DNA of 19,541 nt from Candidatus Nealsonbacteria bacterium RIFCSPHIGHO2_02_FULL_43_13 (GTDB lineage: Bacteria > Patescibacteriota > Minisyncoccia > Minisyncoccales > MHMH01): positions 1-19,541 of the forward strand of contig MHMD01000017.1 in NCBI GenBank assembly GCA_001819295.1, given 5' to 3'. A program made the position numbers and the translations under genes. Numbering within the stretch: the stretch's first letter is position 1; the number at the start of each line of letters is the position of its first letter. Shown piece after piece: positions 5,806 through 13,129 of the stretch. The notes below the pieces were generated by a model. The model was given only the letters and a program-made list of their open reading frames with translations. It did not search any database and was not told the origin of the DNA.

Positions 5806-6861
5806 TCAAATTTTTCTAATTTCGTCAACAATCTTAATCATTTGAAGCTCTCTCGATCCGTCGATTAAAATAAAATCGCCTTCCTTCATTTCTTGCTGTA
5901 AGGCTAAACTAGCTCCGCCTGCTTCGTTAAAAGAGAAAATTTTATCTTGGGCTAATCCTTTTTTCTTAGCTCCTTCCGCATAAAACTTAGCTCGAAGACC
6001 TACCGTGAAAAGCAAATCAGCGGAAACTTTTACCTCTTCGCCGATAGTTTCATGGATTTCGGGCGTATATTGCCCGGCTCCGACGATATCTCCTAAAACA
6101 GCTATTTTTCTGCCTCGTTTATCAGAATCACTAATTTCAATTCTTTTTAAGACATCCAGGGCTTCAGCCATCGATAAGGGCGAAGCTGATTCGGAATCAT
6201 CTAAAATCAGCGTATTTTTAATCCCTTCAATCAATTTCATTCTTCCCGGAAAACCTTGATACGATTTGAGGGCTGCGGAAATTTCCACCAAATTTAATCC
6301 TAAAAGCTCGCCCACGGCCACGCTGGCTAAGGCCGCGTAAATATGCTCCTTGCCGAAAAGATTCTTTAACCAAACGGGTACGATATTGCCCTCATAATTT
6401 ATTTTAAAATTCGTGCCCGGGCTCGGCGATTGAGTTAAAAAGATGTCAGTTGCCTGGATATCAGCCCTCGCCCCAAAACCAAAAGATAGAGTACTCACGC
6501 TTGTTTGACTTTTGATATCTCTAATAGTTTCGTCATCGAAATTCAAAACCAATCGGGCTTGAGCCGGCAAGTTTTTAACCAATTCTTCAATAAAAGCAGT
6601 GTCTGGTTTTTGTCCGGCGAAAAATTCTTTATTAAACTCATATTCGCCCATATGGGTTGCCACTAAAATAACCGATCTCGAATTTTTTAACAAAAATTTG
6701 GCATCATTAAAATGGGCTGCATCGACCTGATAAATTAAAACATCCTTGTTTAATTGGCTAATAGCCCGAGCTGCGGTTTCCCTACCCCTACCCGCAACCA
6801 ATATAACCTTCGGTTTTGTTAAGATAATTTTTATTTTATTAAATGTGTTATTCATTTTCAT
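5806..6861 (-). CDS. Mur ligase (MurF-like) family protein lacking the N-terminal domain and a normal P-loop
   Basis: Mur ligases add amino acids to UDP-MurNAc using ATP. The position after ftsI and the segments FGKEHIYAALASVAVGELLG, FPGRMKLIEG and LILDDSESASPLSM match the central and C-terminal domains of MurF. In MurF these read H-N-x-x-N-A-L-A-A, G-x-x-G-R-M and DDSYNANPxSM. Two things are unusual. At 351 aa it has no UDP-sugar-binding N-terminal domain (MurF is about 450 aa). The ATP loop, normally GxxGKT, reads GRGRET (residues 24-29), so the catalytic lysine is missing. It may be inactive, regulatory, or a much altered ligase. Its start overlaps the end of ftsI by 14 bases; a second in-frame ATG lies at 6855. 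No Shine-Dalgarno site is seen. Confidence 0.78.
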   Translation of the reverse strand: MKMNNTFNKIKIILTKPKVILVAGRGRETAARAISQLNKDVLIYQVDAAHFNDAKFLLKNSRSVILVATHMGEYEFNKEFFAGQKPDTAFIEELVKNLPAQARLVLNFDDETIRDIKSQTSVSTLSFGFGARADIQATDIFLTQSPSPGTNFKINYEGNIVPVWLKNLFGKEHIYAALASVAVGELLGLNLVEISAALKSYQGFPGRMKLIEGIKNTLILDDSESASPLSMAEALDVLKRIEISDSDKRGRKIAVLGDIVGAGQYTPEIHETIGEEVKVSADLLFTVGLRAKFYAEGAKKKGLAQDKIFSFNEAGGASLALQQEMKEGDFILIDGSRELQMIKIVDEIRKI

Positions 6862-8515
6862 AATGATCCGGCGGTATTTGATAATAATCGATGATGTATT
6901 TAGCTAATTCTTGAAAAACGGGCACGGCCGAATATTCGGCGGTCTTCGATGCCGGATTGTTCAATTTAACTAAGATCAAAAATCGAGGATTGAAAGCCGG
7001 AGCGAACCCGATAAAGCTCTGCCAAGTTTTGTCGGAATAACCTTTCTGATTAATGCCCAAGGCCGAATAAGAAACCTGAGCGGTGCCAGTTTTGCCCGCA
7101 ACATAATAACCCGGGATTCTTGCCGCTTTGCCGAAACCATTTTCCACAACACTCACCAACATGGCCGTCACCTTAGAGGCGGTCTGCGAAGAGATTATGT
7201 TATTATCGCTTGTTTTAGATTCTTGTTCAACTAAATACGGCTTGATTAACTTTCCACCGTTAGCAATAATCGAAAAAGCTCTCACCAATTGAATCGGCGT
7301 CATCTCAATGCCTTGTCCGAAACTGGCCGTCGCATAATTGATTTCGTAACCTTTTTTAAACTCGGCATTTTTGGAAGAAATCTCTCCCTGAAGATCAAGG
7401 CCGGTTTTCTCAAAAATACCGAAGTTAGCGATATATTCTAAAAATTTTTTGTGACCCAGCTGGTTTTCGGCGAAAACCGCTCCGGTATTGATGGATTTTT
7501 CCAAAACTTGAGTCATCGTAATATCGCCGGGATAAGTTCTTCGATCGTAATTATAAATAGGCCAACCGCCGATTTCTAAAACTCCCGGATCTTGATAGGT
7601 TGTTTCCGGCGTAATTTTACCTTGATCTAAAGCCGCGGCCATGGTAATCGGCTTGAAAACAGAACCCGGTTCAAAGATTTTCTGGGTGGCGTCTGATTGG
7701 AAAACGCTAAAATCTTTTTCCTTTGAATATTCAGCAGGGTTAAAACTTGGCTGATCGGCTAGAGCCAATAATTTTCCGGAGGTTGGATCGATGACAATAA
7801 TAGCGCCTCCTTCAATAGCTAAATTTTTCTCGGCTTTACGCAAAAGCTTTTCAGCCAAATACTGGATATTGTAATCAATCGTCAATTTAAGATCCTCGCC
7901 CTTGTTGTCAGAACGACTCAACCCGGGGAAAAAATAACCCAAAGGGCCCTTAACTCCTTCCCAAAATTCTTCTTTACCGCGTAAAACATCATCGAAGAAC
8001 TCTTCCGCGCCGTATTGGCCTGCGCCTTCTTCATTCACAAAACCAAGAACATGGCTAGCGAAATCGCCGTAAGGATATTCTCGAAAAGTTTCTTTTTTAA
8101 AATGAATGCCGACAAGCTTTAACTCTTCGATCATGGCGACGTCTTGGTCGGTCATTTTGTCCCGGATAAGTTCGTAAAGATTGTCCTTTTGGAGCCTAGA
8201 CATGAGATAATCCTTATCCATGTCTAATTTTTCGCTTAAAGCTTGGGCCACTTTTTCTTTTTCGCTTGCGGGCACTTCGTTTGGGGAGAGGTATAAAAAA
8301 GAATACTCCCGGTTAGTAGCTACGGGCAAGTCGTGGTTTGCTAAAAAAATCTCTCCCCGGTCGCCGACGAAGTCCAAAAATTGTTTCTGCTGCCCTCTGG
8401 CTAAAGCGGCGTAGTAATCATGGCGAACCACCTGTAAAAAAAATAGGCGAAAAGCTATGGCTGCTGAAAATATAAAGATTAGCGCCAAAATAAAGTTAAT
8501 CCTCCAATTTTTCAT
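6848..8515 (-). CDS. ftsI: Penicillin-binding protein, FtsI/PBP2 family (septal transpeptidase)
   Basis: This is a class B PBP that cross-links septal peptidoglycan outside the membrane. The 555 aa have one N-terminal membrane helix (about residues 7-27), a PBP dimerisation domain (about 45-200), and a transpeptidase domain with all three active-site motifs: SVFK (S285, K288), SIN (341-343) and KTG (475-477). No PASTA domains are seen at the C-terminus. The place in the mraZ-rsmH-ftsL cluster supports FtsI rather than an elongation PBP2. Its ATG lies four bases after the ftsL stop, and its end overlaps the Mur-ligase-like gene. The intact active site implies that cross-linked peptidoglycan is made, even though the neighbouring ligase looks degenerate. 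Confidence 0.93.
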   Translation of the reverse strand: MKNWRINFILALIFIFSAAIAFRLFFLQVVRHDYYAALARGQQKQFLDFVGDRGEIFLANHDLPVATNREYSFLYLSPNEVPASEKEKVAQALSEKLDMDKDYLMSRLQKDNLYELIRDKMTDQDVAMIEELKLVGIHFKKETFREYPYGDFASHVLGFVNEEGAGQYGAEEFFDDVLRGKEEFWEGVKGPLGYFFPGLSRSDNKGEDLKLTIDYNIQYLAEKLLRKAEKNLAIEGGAIIVIDPTSGKLLALADQPSFNPAEYSKEKDFSVFQSDATQKIFEPGSVFKPITMAAALDQGKITPETTYQDPGVLEIGGWPIYNYDRRTYPGDITMTQVLEKSINTGAVFAENQLGHKKFLEYIANFGIFEKTGLDLQGEISSKNAEFKKGYEINYATASFGQGIEMTPIQLVRAFSIIANGGKLIKPYLVEQESKTSDNNIISSQTASKVTAMLVSVVENGFGKAARIPGYYVAGKTGTAQVSYSALGINQKGYSDKTWQSFIGFAPAFNPRFLILVKLNNPASKTAEYSAVPVFQELAKYIIDYYQIPPDHYENE

Positions 8516-8519
8516 GTTC

Positions 8520-8831
8520 TTATTTGGCCGCCACCGCGCTTGCTAACACCTGGATGTAGTCGATCTTGCCCACTTTTTCGTAGCCCTTGGCAACCAACGC
8601 TCCTTCGAGGCCCGGGAGAGAATTTGTGCCAGAAAAACTAATTTGCAAAGTTTTAAATTCTCTGTCCAGATCGGCAATTTTCTTTTCGTAATTGTTAACG
8701 GTAAAACTCGCCCGGGTAATTTCGTTTACCTGAAAAACGTAAAAACCGATTAAAGAAATAGCCAAGGAAAAGCTTATAAGGAAAACGGCCTTCAAACTAA
8801 ATTTCCATTTGAGTATATATTCACAATTCAT
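8520..8831 (-). CDS. ftsL: Cell division protein FtsL-like
   Basis: The 103 aa protein has a short basic cytoplasmic start, one membrane helix (about residues 13-34), then a heptad-like coiled-coil segment (VNNYEKKIADLDREFKTLQ) and a short extracytoplasmic tail. This is the FtsL/DivIC layout, and the position between rsmH and ftsI is where ftsL lies in most bacteria. FtsL sequences are poorly conserved, so the call rests on topology and position. The ATG at 8831 overlaps the rsmH stop as ATGA, which favours it over a TTG at 8843 in the same frame. Confidence 0.75.
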   Translation of the reverse strand: MNCEYILKWKFSLKAVFLISFSLAISLIGFYVFQVNEITRASFTVNNYEKKIADLDREFKTLQISFSGTNSLPGLEGALVAKGYEKVGKIDYIQVLASAVAAK

Positions 8832-9661
8832 ATTTTTATGCAAGCCCTTAGTTTAGCCGACCTTGACCTTGAGTTAATTATTATTTCCTGACGGGTCGGG
8901 ATAACTGGTTTTTTTGTTAAAATATTTAAATTTAAGGAGTTATTTTTCAGAAAGTTTTTAACGATTCTGTCTTCCAATGAATGGAAAGAAATAATGACGA
9001 GTCTCCCTCTTGGTGCTAAAATCTGCAAAGCTTGGGGCAAAGCCTTTTCAATATTGTTTAATTCGTCATTAACGGCGATTCTTAAGGCTTGAAAGGTTAA
9101 GCGAGGAGCAGATCCGGCTTGCTTTATAATCTCTGTTAGATGAGCTGTGTTTTTGATTGGTTTTTGTTTTCTCGCTTCTATAATTTTTTCTGCGATTTTT
9201 CGAACCCGTTTTTCTTCACCGTAATCTGCGAGAACTCTCTCAATTTCGAATTTAGACCAGAAGTTAACGATCTTTTCTGCAGTCAATTGATTCTGCGCAT
9301 TATACCTCATATCCAGCGGTTCTTTTTTCTGGAACGAGAATCCCCTCTTTGATTCTTCCAAATGCCAGCTAGAATATCCCAAATCAAATAAAATACCGCT
9401 TACTTTGTTAAATTTATAACGCTTGATGATTTCGCTAAGATTAGCGAAGTTATCACAAACAAGAATTAAATTAGGGTTTTTCTTAATTTCGCTGATTGCT
9501 TCTGGCGTCCAGTCAATCCCCAACACTTTGCCCCGAGGCGCTATTTTTTGTAAAATTTCGGCGGCATGTCCTCCCCCGCCGATGGTCGCATCAATGAAGT
9601 TCTCGTCAGGCTGGGGATTTAAATATTGAATGACTTCTTTTTGTAAAACCGGGATGTGCAT
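8828..9661 (-). CDS. rsmH: 16S rRNA (cytosine-1402-N4)-methyltransferase RsmH
   Basis: RsmH (MraW) methylates C1402 of 16S rRNA near the P site, using S-adenosylmethionine. The protein is 277 aa from the ATG at 9661. The SAM loop is FIDATIGGGGHAAEIL (residues 22-37). Other family segments are LFDLGYSSWHLEESKRGFSF, PLDMRYN, TFQALRIAVNDELNNIEKALP and GRLVIISFHSLEDRIVKNF. MHIPVL is the usual N-terminus, and its ATG lies one base after the mraZ stop. A TTG 12 bases further upstream would only add MAFN, so I reject it. It is the second gene in the division cluster. Confidence 0.95.
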   Translation of the reverse strand: MHIPVLQKEVIQYLNPQPDENFIDATIGGGGHAAEILQKIAPRGKVLGIDWTPEAISEIKKNPNLILVCDNFANLSEIIKRYKFNKVSGILFDLGYSSWHLEESKRGFSFQKKEPLDMRYNAQNQLTAEKIVNFWSKFEIERVLADYGEEKRVRKIAEKIIEARKQKPIKNTAHLTEIIKQAGSAPRLTFQALRIAVNDELNNIEKALPQALQILAPRGRLVIISFHSLEDRIVKNFLKNNSLNLNILTKKPVIPTRQEIIINSRSRSAKLRACIKI

Positions 9662-9662
9662 G

Positions 9663-10094
9663 TTAAACGCCAAATTCTTTTAAACGCTCGGCGATATCAC
9701 TAACCGTCGTCTCGGTTTTTTTCCGATACTCCGCCCACTTATCGGCGTCCCAAACTTCAATCCGGTTAGAAAGCCCGAGAACCGCAACATTCTTTTTCAA
9801 ACCGGCATAATTTTTTAAATAATCAGGAACGAGAATCCGGCCCAATTTATCAAGTACGGCATCAGCTGCCCCGGAAAGCATCAGCCTGGCATAATTTCTG
9901 GCATCAATTTGAGTCGGCGGCAAGGCCTCTAATTTTTTGGCCTGCTTTTCCCACTCGACTAATGTGTAAATAACGAGGCAATTTTCTAAACCTTTAGTAA
10001 CAATGGCCTGTTCGCCTAAATCCTTACGGAACTTAGCCGGAATAGCTAATCTTTTTTTGGTATCAATAGTGTGTTGGTATTCGCCAATAAGCAT
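9663..10094 (-). CDS. mraZ: Transcriptional regulator MraZ
   Basis: MraZ is a SpoVT/AbrB-fold DNA-binding protein that controls its own division cluster. The 143 aa are normal for the family, with the two characteristic D-x-x-x-R repeats: IDTKKRLAIPAKFRKDL (D11-R15) and LDKLGRILVPDYLKNYAGL. The N-terminus begins with the usual GEY/H-TID pattern. It is the first gene of the cluster, one base ahead of rsmH. Phased GGGGATAA/GTGGATAA repeats directly upstream resemble MraZ operator boxes, so autoregulation is likely. Confidence 0.95.
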   Translation of the reverse strand: MLIGEYQHTIDTKKRLAIPAKFRKDLGEQAIVTKGLENCLVIYTLVEWEKQAKKLEALPPTQIDARNYARLMLSGAADAVLDKLGRILVPDYLKNYAGLKKNVAVLGLSNRIEVWDADKWAEYRKKTETTVSDIAERLKEFGV

Positions 10095-10098
10095 ATAG

Positions 10099-10149
10099 TT
10101 ATCCCCAATTCTTCTTATTTATCCCCATACTTATCCACAATTATCCACT
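10099..10149 (-). promoter_or_regulatory. Phased GKGGATAA repeats upstream of mraZ (MraZ operator and/or DnaA boxes)
   Basis: Four copies of a TTATCCMC word (seen on the plus strand at 10099, 10119, 10131 and 10141) are spaced 20, 12 and 10 bp, close to whole turns of the helix. On the minus strand they read TGGGGATAA, TGGGGATAA, TGTGGATAA and AGTGGATAA. MraZ is known to bind several TGGG-type repeats at about 10-bp spacing in front of its own gene, which fits the first reading. The third copy is also a perfect TTATCCACA DnaA-box consensus, so DnaA control is an alternative. I found no convincing -35/-10 pair here. Confidence 0.55.
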
Positions 10150-10202
10150 ACAACTACATTATCGCCCACCCAAGCATCCATGTCAACCACTCCAAAAATG
10201 CC

Positions 10203-10227
10203 AAAAAGCCCCTGAAAGGGGCTTTTT
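10203..10227 (-). terminator. Rho-independent terminator after the DUF11-like gene
   Basis: A perfect 10-bp stem (AAAAAGCCCC / GGGGCTTTTT) has a TGAAA loop and T and A tracts on either side, so it could also act on the plus strand. It lies 24 bases after the stop at 10252. A perfect DnaA-box match (TTATCCACA, 10226-10234) begins at its edge. Confidence 0.88.
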
Positions 10228-10251
10228 ATCCACACCTTTTCCCCAACTAGC

Positions 10252-11619
10252 CTATCTAAACATTAATAATTTGATCTGAACTAAGAAGCCGATTAACTTT
10301 CGGACGAAGGGCCTTTGAGAATTATCCAGGTAGAAAAACAAGGCATAAAGCAGTATAGCTGAAATTAATCCGGCCATTAAAGCAATATAAAGCACGTTAA
10401 TTCCAGTAATTACGTCCGTGGCTCCTAAAACTCCTTTTTTTGTCACTATAATTTTAGCGGTAGCAAACAAAGCAAAATTATCATTGTAAACATCAGCCAC
10501 ATTAATTATTTCCGTAGCACCGTAATTAAAATTGTTCTCATCAGTAACTTTGACGTCGTAAGTAATTGTTCTTGTCTGGCTGCCGCCAATTTCGCCTAAG
10601 ACCAAATCCGCTCCGACGTCTCGATTGCCGACAACGCCGTCAATCAATAAATTACCGGCATAAGCCAGCTTGCTGTGTAAAATGTCTTTAATTTTAGTGC
10701 CGCTGATTGCCGTAGTTTTAGCATTAACGATTTTTATCTGAAACTGCAAAGTATCTCCCGGCGCAGCCGCTACTTCATTTTTCCATTCAGTGTCGCCTTT
10801 GGTAATATTTTTGGCCATTTTAGAAATGCTCAAACCAACTTCACCTAATAAATTATTAACATTAACAGCGGCTGAATCGAAAACTTCAGTAAAATTATCA
10901 GCTTTAACATAGGCTCGATTGGTCAAAGTAGTTAAACCAAGATTGAATTTATTTTTAGAAGACACCCTCGCGTCAAAAGTAATTGTTTTTAACTGCTTTC
11001 TGACAAAAACACTTAACGGTATATTTGAGATATCGCCTGAAACGGTTTGATCGTTTACCCTTAAATTACCCTGATAAATAATATCTTCGGGCAAAACATC
11101 TTTCGCTACAACATTATGGGCTTCATCTTTGCCCATTAATTCAACTTCAATCTTAAAAGACAGGTTGTCTCCCGGGAAAACAAAAACCATATCTTGATAA
11201 GGAGTATTCTGGCTAATATTTCTGACTGATTTGTTAATAGACAGTTGCGGATAAAAATTACTAGCAAGAGTAGCTCCTCCACCACCGCCTCCACCACCGC
11301 CTCCACCACCACTACCGCCACCACTAGGTGCTGGTGCTGGCGCTGGCGCCGGAGCCGGAGCTAGCGCTGGAGCCGGGGCTGGGGCAGGATTACCACCTCC
11401 GCTACCTGTATCACTATAATCATTGCCTCCATCAGAAACAGGGCTATAATCATTACCTCCGCTAGAAACAGGACCATAGTTATTGCCTCCGCCATCAGAG
11501 ACAAAGCTATAGTCATTGCCTCCGCCAGTATCATAATCGTTATCTGCTAAAACAACCGAGAGGGGCTGAATGACAATCAGCCCAATGAAGAGTAATATTA
11601 TATAAATAGATTTATTCAT
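10252..11619 (-). CDS. DUF11-like cell-surface protein with low-complexity stalk
   Basis: The 455 aa from the ATG at 11619 read in order as follows: a signal peptide (1-25, cleavage likely after VLA); a GGNDYS-type repeat region (26-75); an Ala-Pro stretch; a Gly-rich stretch ending near 116; two beta-rich repeat domains of the DUF11/isopeptide-like kind (about 120-262 and 265-392, each with PGDxLxFxI and a ...NRAYV/INVADVY end); a membrane helix (about 409-431); and a short basic tail. VITG (403-406) just before the helix is a faint LPxTG-like motif. Function is likely cell-surface structure or adhesion; this is inference. A frame-extending ATG at 11640 lies inside the -10 hexamer of the promoter and so cannot be the start. 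Confidence 0.78.
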   Translation of the reverse strand: MNKSIYIILLFIGLIVIQPLSVVLADNDYDTGGGNDYSFVSDGGGNNYGPVSSGGNDYSPVSDGGNDYSDTGSGGGNPAPAPAPALAPAPAPAPAPAPSGGGSGGGGGGGGGGGGATLASNFYPQLSINKSVRNISQNTPYQDMVFVFPGDNLSFKIEVELMGKDEAHNVVAKDVLPEDIIYQGNLRVNDQTVSGDISNIPLSVFVRKQLKTITFDARVSSKNKFNLGLTTLTNRAYVKADNFTEVFDSAAVNVNNLLGEVGLSISKMAKNITKGDTEWKNEVAAAPGDTLQFQIKIVNAKTTAISGTKIKDILHSKLAYAGNLLIDGVVGNRDVGADLVLGEIGGSQTRTITYDVKVTDENNFNYGATEIINVADVYNDNFALFATAKIIVTKKGVLGATDVITGINVLYIALMAGLISAILLYALFFYLDNSQRPFVRKLIGFLVQIKLLMFR

Positions 11620-11638
11620 AAAAATATAATAATATTTC

Positions 11639-11666
11639 ATTATATCTTAATCTGTGATTTTGTCAA
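11639..11666 (-). promoter_or_regulatory. Consensus sigma70 promoter of the DUF11-like gene
   Basis: Perfect TTGACA (11666-11661) and perfect TATAAT (11644-11639) are 16 bp apart on the minus strand. The next in-frame ATG (11619) gives a leader of about 12 nt with no Shine-Dalgarno site. The ATG at 11640 overlaps the -10, which decides the start in favour of 11619. Confidence 0.8.
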
Positions 11667-11677
11667 ACGCTTAAAAC

Positions 11678-11706
11678 AAAAGGAACTACTTATCGTAGTC
11701 CCTTTT
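11678..11706 (-). terminator. Rho-independent terminator of the 11716-12456 gene
   Basis: On the minus strand a 12-bp stem (AAAAGGGACTAC / GTAGTTCCTTTT, one G-U) has a GATAA loop and ends in T residues. It lies nine bases after the stop and just before the promoter of the next gene. Confidence 0.85.
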
Positions 11707-11715
11707 AATGTGCAG

Positions 11716-12456
11716 TTACCGCACTATAGCGGCTTCCACTCGGGGATCGGTTACGATCTCCCAGATTTTCGTCTTATCCAGGGGATCAAAACCAAAAATC
11801 TTTGCCTGACCGCCATCAGCTAAGATAACAATCAAATACATTGGGTCAGAAGCCGGATAGGCCCAACCAATTGGAATTTGTTCAATGTCTGGCTCTTGGA
11901 ATGTCCCAAGCGCTTTATCGACAAGCGATGACCAGGGCAGATTGCTTGTCAAGGGCGCCATTTTAGAACGAATTTCCTTGAATTGCTCGACAGTATAAAG
12001 AGCGGCGGAAACGAAATGCGCGCCAGTCATTCGCCTATTTGGAAAAGTCCGAGTCAATAGACCCCTCGCTTCATCGCTGGTGATAACCATGCTGGTCTTG
12101 GGCCAAACAATCGGTAAGGGAGTCGGTGCGGGCGCTGCAATCTTGCTAATTTGTGCCCTTAGATCAGCTATTGTCCCTTGGTCTTTGGTCTTTTCTTGTT
12201 TCAATCTTGCCAGCTCGTCCAGAACGCTCTGCGGCGTGATCTCTCGAGTAATCGCGCTTGGCGTAGGTGCGGGCGCGGGTGTTGACGTCGATAGCATCGA
12301 AACGTCAACAAGTCTCCACGTCCTGAACGTAGTCCAGGATAAAACCAACGCTGCCACCAACAAGATCATCGATACGTAAATGAAAATCTTGTGCTGAGTC
12401 GACCACCCTAAGCTGGGGCTGAACCAGACCCTTATTCTGTTCCAGATATTTCCCAT
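11716..12456 (-). CDS. Unrecognised membrane-anchored protein with coiled coil, 246 aa
   Basis: The family is not recognised. A short basic N-terminus precedes one membrane helix (about residues 24-43), a Thr/Pro/Ala linker (57-70), a coiled-coil segment (about 73-106), a second Pro-rich linker and a 130-residue C-terminal domain (ITSDEARGLLTRTFPNRRM ... GWAYPASDPMYLIVILADGGQAKIFGFDP). The positive-inside rule puts the C-terminal domain outside. The start is firm: AAGGAGGA four bases before the ATG, plus a TTGACA-16-TATAGT promoter. It sits between sortase and the DUF11-like gene but has its own promoter and terminator, so a shared surface role is only suggested. Confidence 0.8.
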   Translation of the reverse strand: MGNIWNRIRVWFSPSLGWSTQHKIFIYVSMILLVAALVLSWTTFRTWRLVDVSMLSTSTPAPAPTPSAITREITPQSVLDELARLKQEKTKDQGTIADLRAQISKIAAPAPTPLPIVWPKTSMVITSDEARGLLTRTFPNRRMTGAHFVSAALYTVEQFKEIRSKMAPLTSNLPWSSLVDKALGTFQEPDIEQIPIGWAYPASDPMYLIVILADGGQAKIFGFDPLDKTKIWEIVTDPRVEAAIVR

Positions 12457-12502
12457 TTAATCCTCCTTTTTTCTTTTCTATTGAGTTGTCAAAGAATATT
12501 AT

Positions 12503-12530
12503 ACTATATTCCTAATCAAATTTTTGTCAA
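12503..12530 (-). promoter_or_regulatory. Predicted sigma70 promoter of the 11716-12456 gene
   Basis: TTGACA (12530-12525) overlaps the sortase stop codon, and TATAGT (12508-12503) follows after 16 bp. An alternative TATAAT lies five bases further on, with a 21-bp spacing. The leader of about 40 nt carries AAGGAGG. Confidence 0.68.
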
Positions 12531-13129
12531 TCAGCAATCACGGCCATTCTTCTCCGGTCGACGCCAGGCGGCCAGCAGGTTATCAATACCAAAGCTCCAT
12601 CCGCATGGGCGGGCAGATCCTCGCCTTTATTCAAAATTACCTTTTCTTTAACAGTATAAGTATATTTTTGCTGATTGTAATAAAAATAAATTTTATCGCC
12701 CGGGACCAAATCGCCTAATTTACTGAAAACCCAGTCGTACTTAACTTTCGGCCAGCCAAGCGGAGCGCTGTGCCCTAAAAAGATAATCTGTCCTTCTTCT
12801 CCGGGCAACGAAGAACCCGGATAATGCACCACTCCCTTGTCTAAGGCCTGGCTGAAAACGCTTTTCTCGGCGCTCTCAATAAAAACTAAGGGGGCTTCAA
12901 TTTGAATTTTAGGAATTTCAATACTATCCTGTTTCGCAATTAAAGCAGCCTCTTCTCGCGGTATAATTTCATTTTGAGTCTGGATAATTTCTTCTCCTCC
13001 ATAAACAATTTTATAATTAAACATTCTTTTAATCGTACCTAGGTTCATCGCCAAAAAAACAATCACAAAACAGAAGATAAAAATCTTCAGGAAGCTTAAA
13101 AGCTCTTCTTTGGGAAAATTCTTAATCAT
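12527..13129 (-). CDS. Sortase (class not certain)
   Basis: Sortases are membrane-tethered cysteine transpeptidases that join surface proteins to the envelope or to each other. The 200 aa have one N-terminal membrane helix (about residues 12-29), and then a sortase fold from about residue 70. The catalytic set is visible: H120 in IFLGHSAP, C185 in LVLITCWPPG, and an arginine in the following DRRR (192-194). The LVLITC segment matches the usual TLxTC. The compact size with a single N-terminal helix fits class D/E-like sortases. Its start overlaps the stop of the CAP gene by one base (TAATG), so the two are translated from one mRNA. Likely substrates are not obvious; the DUF11-like protein downstream is a candidate. 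Confidence 0.9.
   Translation of the reverse strand: MIKNFPKEELLSFLKIFIFCFVIVFLAMNLGTIKRMFNYKIVYGGEEIIQTQNEIIPREEAALIAKQDSIEIPKIQIEAPLVFIESAEKSVFSQALDKGVVHYPGSSLPGEEGQIIFLGHSAPLGWPKVKYDWVFSKLGDLVPGDKIYFYYNQQKYTYTVKEKVILNKGEDLPAHADGALVLITCWPPGVDRRRMAVIAD

Noticed and set aside
11272..11410. CRISPR-like or tandem repeat array
   Set aside because: The repeats are in-frame glycine and Ala-Pro codons inside a surface-protein gene, with no spacer structure. No CRISPR array or cas gene is seen in the window.
11620..11640. Longer start (ATG at 11640) for the DUF11-like gene
   Set aside because: The ATG is part of TATAATG, the -10 of a perfect promoter, so it would not be transcribed; starting at 11619 also gives a clean signal peptide.
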